From contig JBKPSR010000012.1 in assembly GCA_046735115.1 (NCBI GenBank), forward strand, positions 47,739 to 111,738: DNA of 64,000 bases, written 5' to 3'. This document shows, piece after piece, positions 35,178 to 42,303 of this stretch. Source of the DNA: JACVRW01 sp046735115. Lineage in GTDB: Bacteria; Actinomycetota; Thermoleophilia; Solirubrobacterales; Thermoleophilaceae. The notes under the pieces were generated by a model, which was not told the origin of the DNA, did no database searches, and worked only from the letters and a program-made list of their open reading frames with translations. The position numbers were made by a program, and so were the translations under genes. Every line of letters begins with the position of its first letter. Position 1 is the stretch's first letter.

Positions 35178-36656
35178 TCAGCCCTCGCCTCCGACGTTCC
35201 TGAAGTGCGGCAGATGGCCGCCCGCGTCGTGGAGGATCCTTCCCCACATCTCCCTGACCTGCTTCGGGTGGCGGTGGGCGACGTTGCGGCGCTCATAGCG
35301 GTCGCGCCTCCGGTCGTAGAGGCGGAGCTCCTCCCTGTGGTTCCCGGCGATCAAGAGCCAGCGATCGTCGCCCGCGCTCAGGTAGGTGTTGTACGAGGCC
35401 GTGCGGTAGGTCCGCTTCTTGCTCGGCGCGCGGCCGTCGAAGAGCGGCGAGAGGTCGGCGCCGTTCATTCCGCGCGGCTCCTCCACGCCCAGCACCGACA
35501 GCACCGTCGGCCCCACGTCGTGGGTCGACGCGTAGTACCGGCTCGTGCGCCCGGCGGCCTTGCCGGCGGGATGGCGCATCGCCATCGGCACGTGGGTCAG
35601 CTCCTCGTGCATCTCCGAGTAGCGCTTTCCGACCCAGCCGCGCTCGCCGAGCAGGACGCCGTGGTCGCTCACGAGGACGACCAGCGTGTTCTCGGCGAGT
35701 CCCAAATTGGCGAGCCGGTCGAGGAACCTCCCAAGCCAGACGTCCACGAGCGTCACCTCGGCCGCGTACAGCTGGCGCATCCGCCGGAGCAGCCGCTGCG
35801 TGAGATGCACATCGCTCGCGCGCGCCGCGGGCGTCGCGAACGGTTGAATCGGCTCCACGCTTCCCGCCGCCGCGGCCGGGCCGTACAGGTCGATCAGCCG
35901 GCGCGGCGCATCCCAGGGCTCGTGGGCGTCGAATGAGTCGATGACGAGCGCGAACGGCTGCCTGGTGCGGGCCCACTCGATCCAGCTCATGCCGTCGCGG
36001 AAGACCTTCGCGGCGTTGTAGTCCTTCTCGTCGCGCCCCGGCGGGTTCAGCGCCAGGTACGCCCGCATGCGCGGCTCCGCCCGGGTGCCGCGGAGCGCCT
36101 TCGGCAGGTGATGGTCCAGCTCGCGGCGCGACACGTGCCGGGTTGGCCTGTGGCGCCACGGCACCTGGCCGTCCACCAGCTCGACCCTGTCGAACTTCCC
36201 CCGGAAGCGCTTGTGAACGGGCAGCAGCAGGTGCGGGTTGTCGGTCACATACCCCGTGGTCCAGCCCGCCTTGCGCAGCGTGACGGTCCACATCTCGCCG
36301 TCGATTCCGACCGGCTCCCAGCCGGGCTGTGGCGGCAGGCCGGGCCACCGATGCCAGCCGCGGAACGGGAACACACGCCTCCCAGACATGATCGACCGGC
36401 GGGCCGGGATCGTCGGCATGCCCTCGGGGTGCGCGTTCAGGAAGCGGACGCCCTGGCTGCCGACTCGGTCCCAGGCCGAGGTCCGCGCGCGGCTCCCGTA
36501 GATGTGGTCGGCCCGCAGACTGTCCATCACCACGACGACCACGTTCATCGGCGCGGGCGACTGGGCCGCCGCGCCCCTCAGGCCCAGCGTGGCGTAGCCG
36601 AGCGCGCCGGCTCCACCGGCGCGCAGCAGCTCACGTCGCGATACGCCGCCCGCCAC
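35178..36656 (-). CDS. Sulfatase-fold (alkaline phosphatase superfamily) exported protein
   Basis: 492 residues with a Tat-like signal (SRRELLRAGGAGALGYATLG). Sulfatase core: VVVMDSLRADH (metal Asp), the nucleophile region MPTIPARRSIMSG, FDAHEPWD, VLVSDHGVLLGERGWVGK and HEELTHVPM. At the formylglycine position, C/S-x-P-x-R, the residue is Thr (TIPAR), so it is not a standard sulfatase. It could be a phosphotransferase such as a phosphoglycerol transferase, which uses Thr. GTG start at 36656. Followed downstream by palindrome copy C. Confidence 0.85.
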   Translation of the reverse strand: MAGGVSRRELLRAGGAGALGYATLGLRGAAAQSPAPMNVVVVVMDSLRADHIYGSRARTSAWDRVGSQGVRFLNAHPEGMPTIPARRSIMSGRRVFPFRGWHRWPGLPPQPGWEPVGIDGEMWTVTLRKAGWTTGYVTDNPHLLLPVHKRFRGKFDRVELVDGQVPWRHRPTRHVSRRELDHHLPKALRGTRAEPRMRAYLALNPPGRDEKDYNAAKVFRDGMSWIEWARTRQPFALVIDSFDAHEPWDAPRRLIDLYGPAAAAGSVEPIQPFATPAARASDVHLTQRLLRRMRQLYAAEVTLVDVWLGRFLDRLANLGLAENTLVVLVSDHGVLLGERGWVGKRYSEMHEELTHVPMAMRHPAGKAAGRTSRYYASTHDVGPTVLSVLGVEEPRGMNGADLSPLFDGRAPSKKRTYRTASYNTYLSAGDDRWLLIAGNHREELRLYDRRRDRYERRNVAHRHPKQVREMWGRILHDAGGHLPHFRNVGGEG

Positions 36657-36664
36657 CGGGACGG

Positions 36665-36883
36665 CTACCGGCCCTTGCCTATGTCGATGCTTCTGATCGC
36701 CTGCTCCTCGGGCAGCTTCGACAGCACCTCGCGCACGACGTCGTTGACCACGCGCTCGTCATGCCCGAAATCGTCGAGGAAGGACTTAAGAGCTGTGTAA
36801 GTGATCTTGAGCTGTGCCGGGGTGAGATCGAGCCGGTAGGCGATCTCGTTGGGCCCGATCAGGTGCAGTTCGTCGTCGGCCAT
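36665..36883 (-). CDS. Small conserved hypothetical protein (72 residues)
   Basis: Compact helical protein, LIGPNEIAYRLDLTPAQLKITYTALKSFLDDFGHDERVVNDVVREVLSKLP. The first half looks like a helix-turn-helix (EIAYRLDLTPAQLKITY) but is too short to assign. It lies 8 bp upstream of the sulfatase-fold gene on the same strand. ATG at 36883 is taken; GTG at 36892 is an alternative. Confidence 0.6.
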   Translation of the reverse strand: MADDELHLIGPNEIAYRLDLTPAQLKITYTALKSFLDDFGHDERVVNDVVREVLSKLPEEQAIRSIDIGKGR

Positions 36884-36930
36884 AGCGCGCACACAGTAAC
36901 TCGTGGACCTCGCCCATTAGGCTGTGCCCA

Positions 36931-37386
36931 GTGGCCAAGACGTGGGTGCTCACCGGATCGCTCGACAACTTCCGCGCCACGCGCGAACGCGGCTTCAGGA
37001 TGATCGGAGCCAAGGAGGGCCGGCGCGGCATGGCCGAGCAGATCGAGCCGGGCGACCGCATCGCCTTCTACGTGACGGGTGTCCAGGCGTTCGGCGGCAT
37101 CGTGCGGGTGACAAGCGAGATGTACGAGGACCGCGAGCCGATCTGGCCCGGAAAGCCGGGCAAGGTGGACCCCTACCCGTGGCGCTTCGAGACCGAGCCC
37201 GAGCTCGTGCTGGAGGAGGACGAGTTCGTCCCGGCGGTCGAGCTGGCCGGCGAGCTCGAGCACGTGCGCAAGTGGCCCGCCGAGCACTGGCGGCTTGCCT
37301 TCCAAGGCCAGCTCCGCACGGTCTCCGAGTCCGATGCCGAGCTGCTCGAGCGCCGCATCCGCGCCGGGGCCGGCGCGGCGGCGTGA
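36931..37386 (+). CDS. EVE-domain protein
   Basis: 151-residue PUA-like EVE domain: TWVLTGSLDNFRATRERGFRMIGAK, IEPGDRIAFYVTGVQAFGGIVRVTSEMYEDREPIW, and the later DPYPWRFETEPELVL. EVE domains bind modified bases in DNA or RNA and are enriched in restriction and RNA-modification contexts. GTG start at 36931. It is the first gene of a three-gene operon; the next gene overlaps it by 4 bp (GTGA). Confidence 0.85.
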   Translation: MAKTWVLTGSLDNFRATRERGFRMIGAKEGRRGMAEQIEPGDRIAFYVTGVQAFGGIVRVTSEMYEDREPIWPGKPGKVDPYPWRFETEPELVLEEDEFVPAVELAGELEHVRKWPAEHWRLAFQGQLRTVSESDAELLERRIRAGAGAAA

Positions 37387-37769
37387 TCCACGAGCGTCAC
37401 TACACGCTCGAGGAGGCATCCGAGCTCCTGCCGCGCGTCGTGGAGCTCGTCGCGCAGATGCGGACCGCGCGCGACCAGCTGGGCGACCGCGAGGCGCGCG
37501 ATGCGCTGTCCGAGGCGGGCCCCACGAACGGCGGCGGAGGACCCGGCCGTACGGTCTCGGAGGGCTTCGTCCAGCTCCGCGACGCGATGATCGAGCTGCG
37601 CGAGCTCGACGTCGTGCTGCGCGACCTCGACAGGGGCCTGCTCGACTTTCCGTCGCTCCGGGACGGCCGCGAGGTGTACCTGTGCTGGCAGGACGGCGAG
37701 GACGCCATCGGCTACTGGCACGAGCCGGATGCCGGCTTCGCGGGACGCCGGCCGCTCGACGATGCGTGA
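37383..37769 (+). CDS. DUF2203-family protein
   Basis: 128 residues: YTLEEASELLPRVVELVAQMRTARDQL then a helical region and a conserved end, LLDFPSLRDGREVYLCWQDGEDAIGYWHEPDAGFAGRRPL, typical of DUF2203. Small alpha/beta fold with no known activity. GTGA overlap with the EVE gene and an 8-bp overlap with the following membrane protein gene show one operon. Confidence 0.82.
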   Translation: MIHERHYTLEEASELLPRVVELVAQMRTARDQLGDREARDALSEAGPTNGGGGPGRTVSEGFVQLRDAMIELRELDVVLRDLDRGLLDFPSLRDGREVYLCWQDGEDAIGYWHEPDAGFAGRRPLDDA

Positions 37770-38316
37770 GCTCGCGCGGCGCGTCGCGCGCGCCGCGGGG
37801 CTCTTGAACGTCGAGCAGCAGGCGGCCGCGGTCGGGGCGCTCCTCCTGATCCTCGGCACGCTCGGCTCGTTCTCGTTCGTCGAGGCCGGCCAGCTCCTCC
37901 TGGCGGCCGGCGTTCTCGCGCTGCTCTTTGCACGAGCCGAGGGAACGCGCTTCCACCTCCCCTTCGGCGACGGCACGGTGATCGCGGCGGCCGGGATCTG
38001 GGCCGGCGCGCTGATCGTCGCCGGGCTCCTGGACCGCTCGCTTCGCCAGAACGCCCTTGGCGCGGCGGGCGCGGCACTCCTGTTCCTCGCCGGCACGCGC
38101 GAGCGCGCGAAGCGCCCGCCTGACGACATCCCGGACCAGGCGCCCGGGACGACCCCGCCGATCCGGCGGAGGCGCCCACCTCGACGGCCGGGCGCGGCCG
38201 CGGATGCCGGCGCCGCGACAGATCCGCTTCCCCCGCCCGAGTTCAAGCCCTACGAGCCGGCCCCAGGGGAGCAGCTGCATCTCGGGCCGGACGACTCGGA
38301 AGACGCGCCAGGGTGA
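37762..38316 (+). CDS. Hypothetical membrane protein
   Basis: 184 residues. Three or four membrane spans between about 20 and 115 (AAAVGALLLILGTLGSFSF, QLLLAAGVLALLFA, VIAAAGIWAGALIVAGLL, ALGAAGAALLFLAG), then a cytosolic tail rich in Pro, Arg and Asp. Last gene of the EVE/DUF2203 operon. It overlaps the 3' end of the convergent MFS gene by about 74 bp. Function unknown. Confidence 0.7.
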   Translation: MRELARRVARAAGLLNVEQQAAAVGALLLILGTLGSFSFVEAGQLLLAAGVLALLFARAEGTRFHLPFGDGTVIAAAGIWAGALIVAGLLDRSLRQNALGAAGAALLFLAGTRERAKRPPDDIPDQAPGTTPPIRRRRPPRRPGAAADAGAATDPLPPPEFKPYEPAPGEQLHLGPDDSEDAPG

Positions 38317-39496
38317 GGCCCGCCGCCGCGCCCGTGATCTGAAGCGACGCGGCTATCACGAGCGCCTCCGCGGACCCGATCTCCGTGGCCACGGCGCCCG
38401 CGAGCGCGGCCCCGAGCGAGAAGGCGCCCACCTTCAGCCCGACGGCGGTCGTGAACACCTGCCCGTAGAGCGACGGCGGCACGTGCTGCTGACGCGCCGC
38501 GAACTGCGCCGCGAGCGCGGGGCCGTCGGCCAGCGCAGCGACCGCGATCAGCGCGAGGAGCGCGGCCAGCGTATTCGCCAGCGGCCACGCGAGCACGAGC
38601 GCGCCGAAGACGGCGTAGCCAGTGAACACGATCCGCTCGGAGGGAATCCGGCGCTGGATGCGCACGAGCGCCAGAGCCCCAAGTGTCGAGCCGACCGCGA
38701 ACGCCGCCCACATGTACCCGGCGGCGCTGTTGCCGACGTCGAGGTGCTCGACCGCGAACAGGGGGAACGCCACGGTCAGCAGGCCGAGCCCCGCCATCCC
38801 GAAGACCGCGGTGGCCGTGACCCCCCGGAGCTGCGGCACCGAGAGGATCGTGCGCAGCCCGTCGGCCGCGACGCTCCAGATCGTCTGCTCCGGGGCTCGC
38901 TCCGGCGCCCGGTCGAGCCCGGGTATCCGCACGATCAGCGCGAGCGCCGCCAGCGCCAGCCCCGCCTCGACGAGCAGCGGCGCCGCCGGCGTCACCGTGG
39001 CCGAGAGCGTCCCGGCCAGCGCCGGGCCCACCACCGTCGCGGTGTTGAAGCTGGCCGTCTCGAGCGCATTGGCAGGCGGGAGGAGCTCGCCGGGCACGAG
39101 CGCTGGAATCATGCTGGTAAAGCCGCCGAACGAGAGCGGATAGGTGATGCCGGCCGGGATCACCGCCAGCGGGATCAGCCAGTCTGGACCGTGCCCGACG
39201 AGCAGGACGAGCGCGACGAGGACCGTGGCGATCACGGTCTGGTCGATGACCATCAGCGCCCGGCGACGGCCTGTGAGGTCGAGCCACGCGCCCAGCAGGG
39301 GCCCGCTCACCAGACTCGGAAACGTCATCGCTGCCAAGGCCGCTCCCGCCAGCGAGGCGCTGCCAGTCCGATCCAGGACGAGCAGCACGACTCCCACGCC
39401 GAACATCTCGTCGGACACGCGCGCCAGGCTGGCGGCCGATACGAAGCCGAGTTAGCCCGGCTGCGCGCGCAGCTGCCTGAGCGAGTCGCGATCCAT
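38243..39496 (-). pseudogene. MFS transporter with in-frame stop near the start
   Basis: The ATG at 39496 overlaps the TGA of the BBE oxidase gene (TGATG) and opens MDRDSLRQLRAQPG, then a TAA at 39452-39454, then LGFVSAASLARVSDEMFGVGVV in the same frame. The joined sequence is a normal MFS N-terminus and the rest (12 spans, DLTGRRRALM loop) is intact for about 390 residues. So a full-length gene has one nonsense codon. Restart at GTG 39418 would lose the first half-span. Either a young pseudogene, a sequencing error or a readthrough site. Confidence 0.75.
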
Positions 39497-41001
39497 CAGC
39501 GTGCCGGCGGGATCGCCTGCGGGAAGCGAAAGCGGAAGTCCGGATCGACCTGCTTCTTGATCTCGCGCAGCCGCGGGAGGTTCGTCCCGTAGTACGCCCG
39601 CTGCCAGCGGTCGAGGTCGGGGTCGATGTAGTTCTGATACGCCTCGCCGGAGACGTGCGGGCGCAGCGCGTGCCAGACGCCGTTGATCCAGCGCCTGCTC
39701 GCACGGCCGGCCGCGGCCCCGCTGAAATAGGCCAGGTACTGGAGCGAGAACAGCATGTCGCGGTGGACGAACGCCGTCGCGTCGGCTGCCGGGCGGTTGA
39801 GCGCGCCGCCGTAGGCGTCCAGGAGCAGCGCGCCCGATCCGAGCGACGGGGTCCGCTGGCGCCGCTCCACCCAGTCGATCATCCTGGCGCGCCCCTTCGG
39901 CCCGATCCGCCTGTCGAAGTAGTCCGACTTCGCGTAAAAGCTCGAACGCGTCGAGCGGTGACAGGCCGGGACCCCTCCGTCCAGGCAGCCGGCCCAGCGG
40001 AGCACCATCGTGAAGTAGCTCGAGCGGCCGGTGCGGAGCCTGGCGCCTGGCACGCGCGTGAGCGGTCCGACGAGCCGCCGCAGCGCGGACTCGCTGCCGA
40101 AGTACTGGCCCAGCGCGGACACGCGCGGCGAGCCGGCGCCGCCGGTGGTGCCGAGCGACAGAATCGACGTGAGCCGGGGCGGCGCGTCGGGCGCGAAGTG
40201 CTGCCAGGCAGCGATGGCCTCGCTCGCCTGCGACCACGGCCACGAGCAGAAGAAGTACGCCGCGCTCGCCGCGCGATGAGTCTCGAGGGTGAGCGAGGTA
40301 ACCACGCCGAAGTTGCCCCCGCCTCCACCGCGGCAGGCCCAGTAGAGGTCCTCGTTCGTGTCGGCGTCGACGTGGCGCACTCGCCCGTCGGCGGTCACGA
40401 TGCGCGCGGCCAGCAGGTTGTCGCTCGTGAGGCCGAAGCGGCGGCCGGCGAGCCCGTGCCCGCCGCCCAGCGCGAGGCCGCCGATGCCGACCGTCGGGCA
40501 GGATCCCGACGGGACGGTCACGCCCCTTCGGGTGAGCGCGCGCTGGACGTCGATCAGCTGCGCGGCCGGGCCTACGGTCGCGCGGCCGCCCGACACGCGG
40601 ATGCCTCTGAGGCGCGACAGGTCGAGCACGACGCCGTCGCTCGTAGTGGAGTAGCCGGCGTAGCTGTGGCCGCCCGAGCGCGCGACGATCCGCACGTCGA
40701 AGCGGTTCGCCCAGCGCACCGCGGCCGCCACGTCCGCCGTGTCGCGCACGTGTACCACCGCGTCGGGCCGCCGGCCATCGAAGCGCGTGTTGTAGACAAG
40801 CGCCGCGCTGCCGTGCGGCACGGTCACGCGCCCCCTCACGGCCGCCCGCAGCTCGCGGAGCGCGCGCCGCGAGAGTGCCGCCGGCTCCGCGGCCGGAAGG
40901 CGGAGGAAACCATGGCTGCGCACCGGGCGCCGCCCGGTGCTTGCCCAAAGCGCCCCGCCCGCGGTGCCTACGAGGAACTGGCGGCGGTCGAGCGGGGCCA
41001 T
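39496..41001 (-). CDS. FAD-linked BBE-type oxidoreductase (bicovalent flavin)
   Basis: Exported 501-residue oxidase. Twin-arginine-like start DRRQFLVGTAGGALWAS. FAD domain: RSGGHSYAGYS gives the His for one covalent bond, SCPTVGIGG the Cys for the second, and GGGHGLAGRRFGLTSDNLL is conserved. The C-terminal BBE motif is YQNYIDPDLDRWQRAYYGTNLPRLREIKKQVDP. Bicovalent FAD suits oxidation of bulky sugars or alkaloid-like substrates. Just after the signal peptide a GCACCGGGC hairpin repeat is read through as STGRRPVRSHG. The ATG at 41001 is used. Confidence 0.88.
   Translation of the reverse strand: MAPLDRRQFLVGTAGGALWASTGRRPVRSHGFLRLPAAEPAALSRRALRELRAAVRGRVTVPHGSAALVYNTRFDGRRPDAVVHVRDTADVAAAVRWANRFDVRIVARSGGHSYAGYSTTSDGVVLDLSRLRGIRVSGGRATVGPAAQLIDVQRALTRRGVTVPSGSCPTVGIGGLALGGGHGLAGRRFGLTSDNLLAARIVTADGRVRHVDADTNEDLYWACRGGGGGNFGVVTSLTLETHRAASAAYFFCSWPWSQASEAIAAWQHFAPDAPPRLTSILSLGTTGGAGSPRVSALGQYFGSESALRRLVGPLTRVPGARLRTGRSSYFTMVLRWAGCLDGGVPACHRSTRSSFYAKSDYFDRRIGPKGRARMIDWVERRQRTPSLGSGALLLDAYGGALNRPAADATAFVHRDMLFSLQYLAYFSGAAAGRASRRWINGVWHALRPHVSGEAYQNYIDPDLDRWQRAYYGTNLPRLREIKKQVDPDFRFRFPQAIPPAR
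40911..40946 (-). repeat. GCACCGGGC hairpin repeat, copy 3, inside the BBE oxidase gene
   Basis: Stem GCACCGGGC / GCCCGGTGC with a GCC loop, inverse orientation. It lies within codons about 20-31 of the oxidase, just past the signal peptide region, and keeps the frame open. Confidence 0.78.
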
Positions 41002-41005
41002 GCGC

Positions 41006-41085
41006 TCATTCCAGCAAACCTCTGCGCATGGCCTGGGCCCCCGCCGCCGCGCGCTCCGACACGCCCAGCTTGCCGTAGGTGACAA
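41006..41085 (-). pseudogene. LuxR-family regulator, C-terminal relic
   Basis: Reading away from the BBE start, the strand encodes FVTYGKLGVSERAAAGAQAM and then RRGLLE-stop. This is the final recognition-helix region of a LuxR/NarL HTH. The 5' part is missing: in the same frame, 21 bases upstream, lies the TAG of the winged-helix gene. A truncated remnant. Confidence 0.6.
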
Positions 41086-41101
41086 AAAGACGTTTTATGC
41101 T

Positions 41102-41692
41102 CTAAGACTTCTGAGCGTGCCGCGGCGGCAACTCGAATTGCATCGCGACCACCGTGGCCGGGATGCCCTCGCCGTTCGCCGTCTTCAGCCGCTTGGCGCT
41201 CGCCGACGCGATCCGCTGCACCTCGCTGATCATCCCGTTCAAGAGCTCCGCGACCTCCCTCCAGCCCTCGTCGTCGAGCACCACGTCGTTGTGGGAGAGG
41301 TGCCGGTCGGAGCGGCTTTCGAAGGTTCCGGCACGGAGAGCGTTGCCCACGTCCTCCCAGATGATCCTCAGCGCCGCGTCGGAGATCGCCTGCCTGCCGG
41401 AGCGCGGCAGGCGCTTCCAGTCGCGATCGCTGAAGAACGGGCGCACCACCGCCCGGTAGTAGTGCTCGATCGCGCCGCGGCGCTGCGCCGTGTCCACGAG
41501 CTCGATGCAGCCGAGATCCAGCAGCGCTCGGACGTGGTAGCTCACGTTCGGCAGGCGCTCGTCGATGGTCTCCGCGATCTCGTTCGGGCTCGCGACCCGC
41601 TCGTCGAGGATCCCGAGGATGCGCGCGCGCATCGGGTGAGACAGGGCCTTCGCTATCCGCGGATCCACCAGGTCTAGCGATGGGCGGGCCAT
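41102..41692 (-). CDS. ArsR-like winged-helix regulator
   Basis: 196 residues. The N-terminal winged helix (DPRIAKALSHPMRARILGILDERVASPNEIAETIDERLPNVSYHVRALLDLGCIELVDTAQRRGAIEHYYRA) fits ArsR/HTH_20-type regulators. The C-terminal ~100 residues are helical and may sense a ligand. Its ATG overlaps a methyltransferase relic on the other strand (CATG). It is upstream of the LuxR relic and the BBE oxidase and may now control them. Confidence 0.85.
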   Translation of the reverse strand: MARPSLDLVDPRIAKALSHPMRARILGILDERVASPNEIAETIDERLPNVSYHVRALLDLGCIELVDTAQRRGAIEHYYRAVVRPFFSDRDWKRLPRSGRQAISDAALRIIWEDVGNALRAGTFESRSDRHLSHNDVVLDDEGWREVAELLNGMISEVQRIASASAKRLKTANGEGIPATVVAMQFELPPRHAQKS

Positions 41693-41795
41693 GAAGACCG
41701 ACCTTAATCCATCGGCGTATGTCGCGTTCGCGCCCTTCTACGACGCCTTCATGTCGGCTTCGGACTAGAGGACTGGACGAGCAGGTACTTGCGCG
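41691..41795 (+). pseudogene. SAM-dependent methyltransferase, N-terminal relic
   Basis: ATG at 41691 opens MKTDLNPSAYVAFAPFYDAF then MSASD-TAG. This is the typical opening of class I methyltransferases (YDAFAPFYDAFTxxSDYE). A single added base at the TAG would restore SDYEDWTSRYL, the expected continuation. After that the similarity is lost. A decayed gene head. Confidence 0.6.
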
Positions 41796-42303
41796 CGACC
41801 AGTCCCGCGCCGCATAGCGCCTCGTGCGTCTGGCCCAACGCACGCCTCGAGCCCGAGAGCACGGGACGTGGTCGCGTGTGAGGGCAAAGCGCCTCGCGCG
41901 CCCGATTCGCCCCCGCGTTCCGTCCGCGCGCGAACGTCGGTTCGAGCGAGGACGACCAGGCAAGCGCCCCGGCGACGCGACCACGTCCCGGGGCATGGCA
42001 CCGAAGGTGGAGCTTCGGCGCGTGACCACGATACCTGCCTTCGCGTGCCCCGATGACGGGGGGATGAGATGGAGCGCGTATCGATGGAGGTGCCCACGGG
42101 CGAGGGCGGCAGGAGTCTGAGCGGCCCCGCGCGACCTGCTCCACGACACCCTCTACGGCGCGCTGATCGAGCGGGTGAGCGGCTGGCCGCGACGTCGAGC
42201 CGCGCCTGGCGGGGCGAGGTCGAGCTCGCCCGCGTCCAGGAGGGCGCCGCCGAGGTGTTGGCCCTCGACGCGCTCCTGCGCGAGCTCGAGACGTGAGGCC
42301 CGG
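41769..42303. other. Decayed region without a convincing gene
   Basis: About 530 bases. A 16-bp perfect inverted repeat (CGGGACGTGGTCGCGT at 41862-41877 and its complement at 41975-41990) flanks ~97 bp. The end of the region (about 42,130-42,296) reads like a decayed coding end in two frames: DLLHDTLYGALIERVSGWP, then GEVELARVQEGAAEVLALDA with TGA at 42,294. No intact protein can be supported. Confidence 0.5.

Noticed and set aside
38057..39592. Long plus-strand ORF over the MFS gene
   Set aside because: Arg-rich shadow with no conserved motif; the minus strand encodes clear membrane spans.
42069..42296. 75-residue protein upstream of betA
   Set aside because: The plausible segments switch frame inside the region, so it looks like a decayed gene end rather than a functional ORF.
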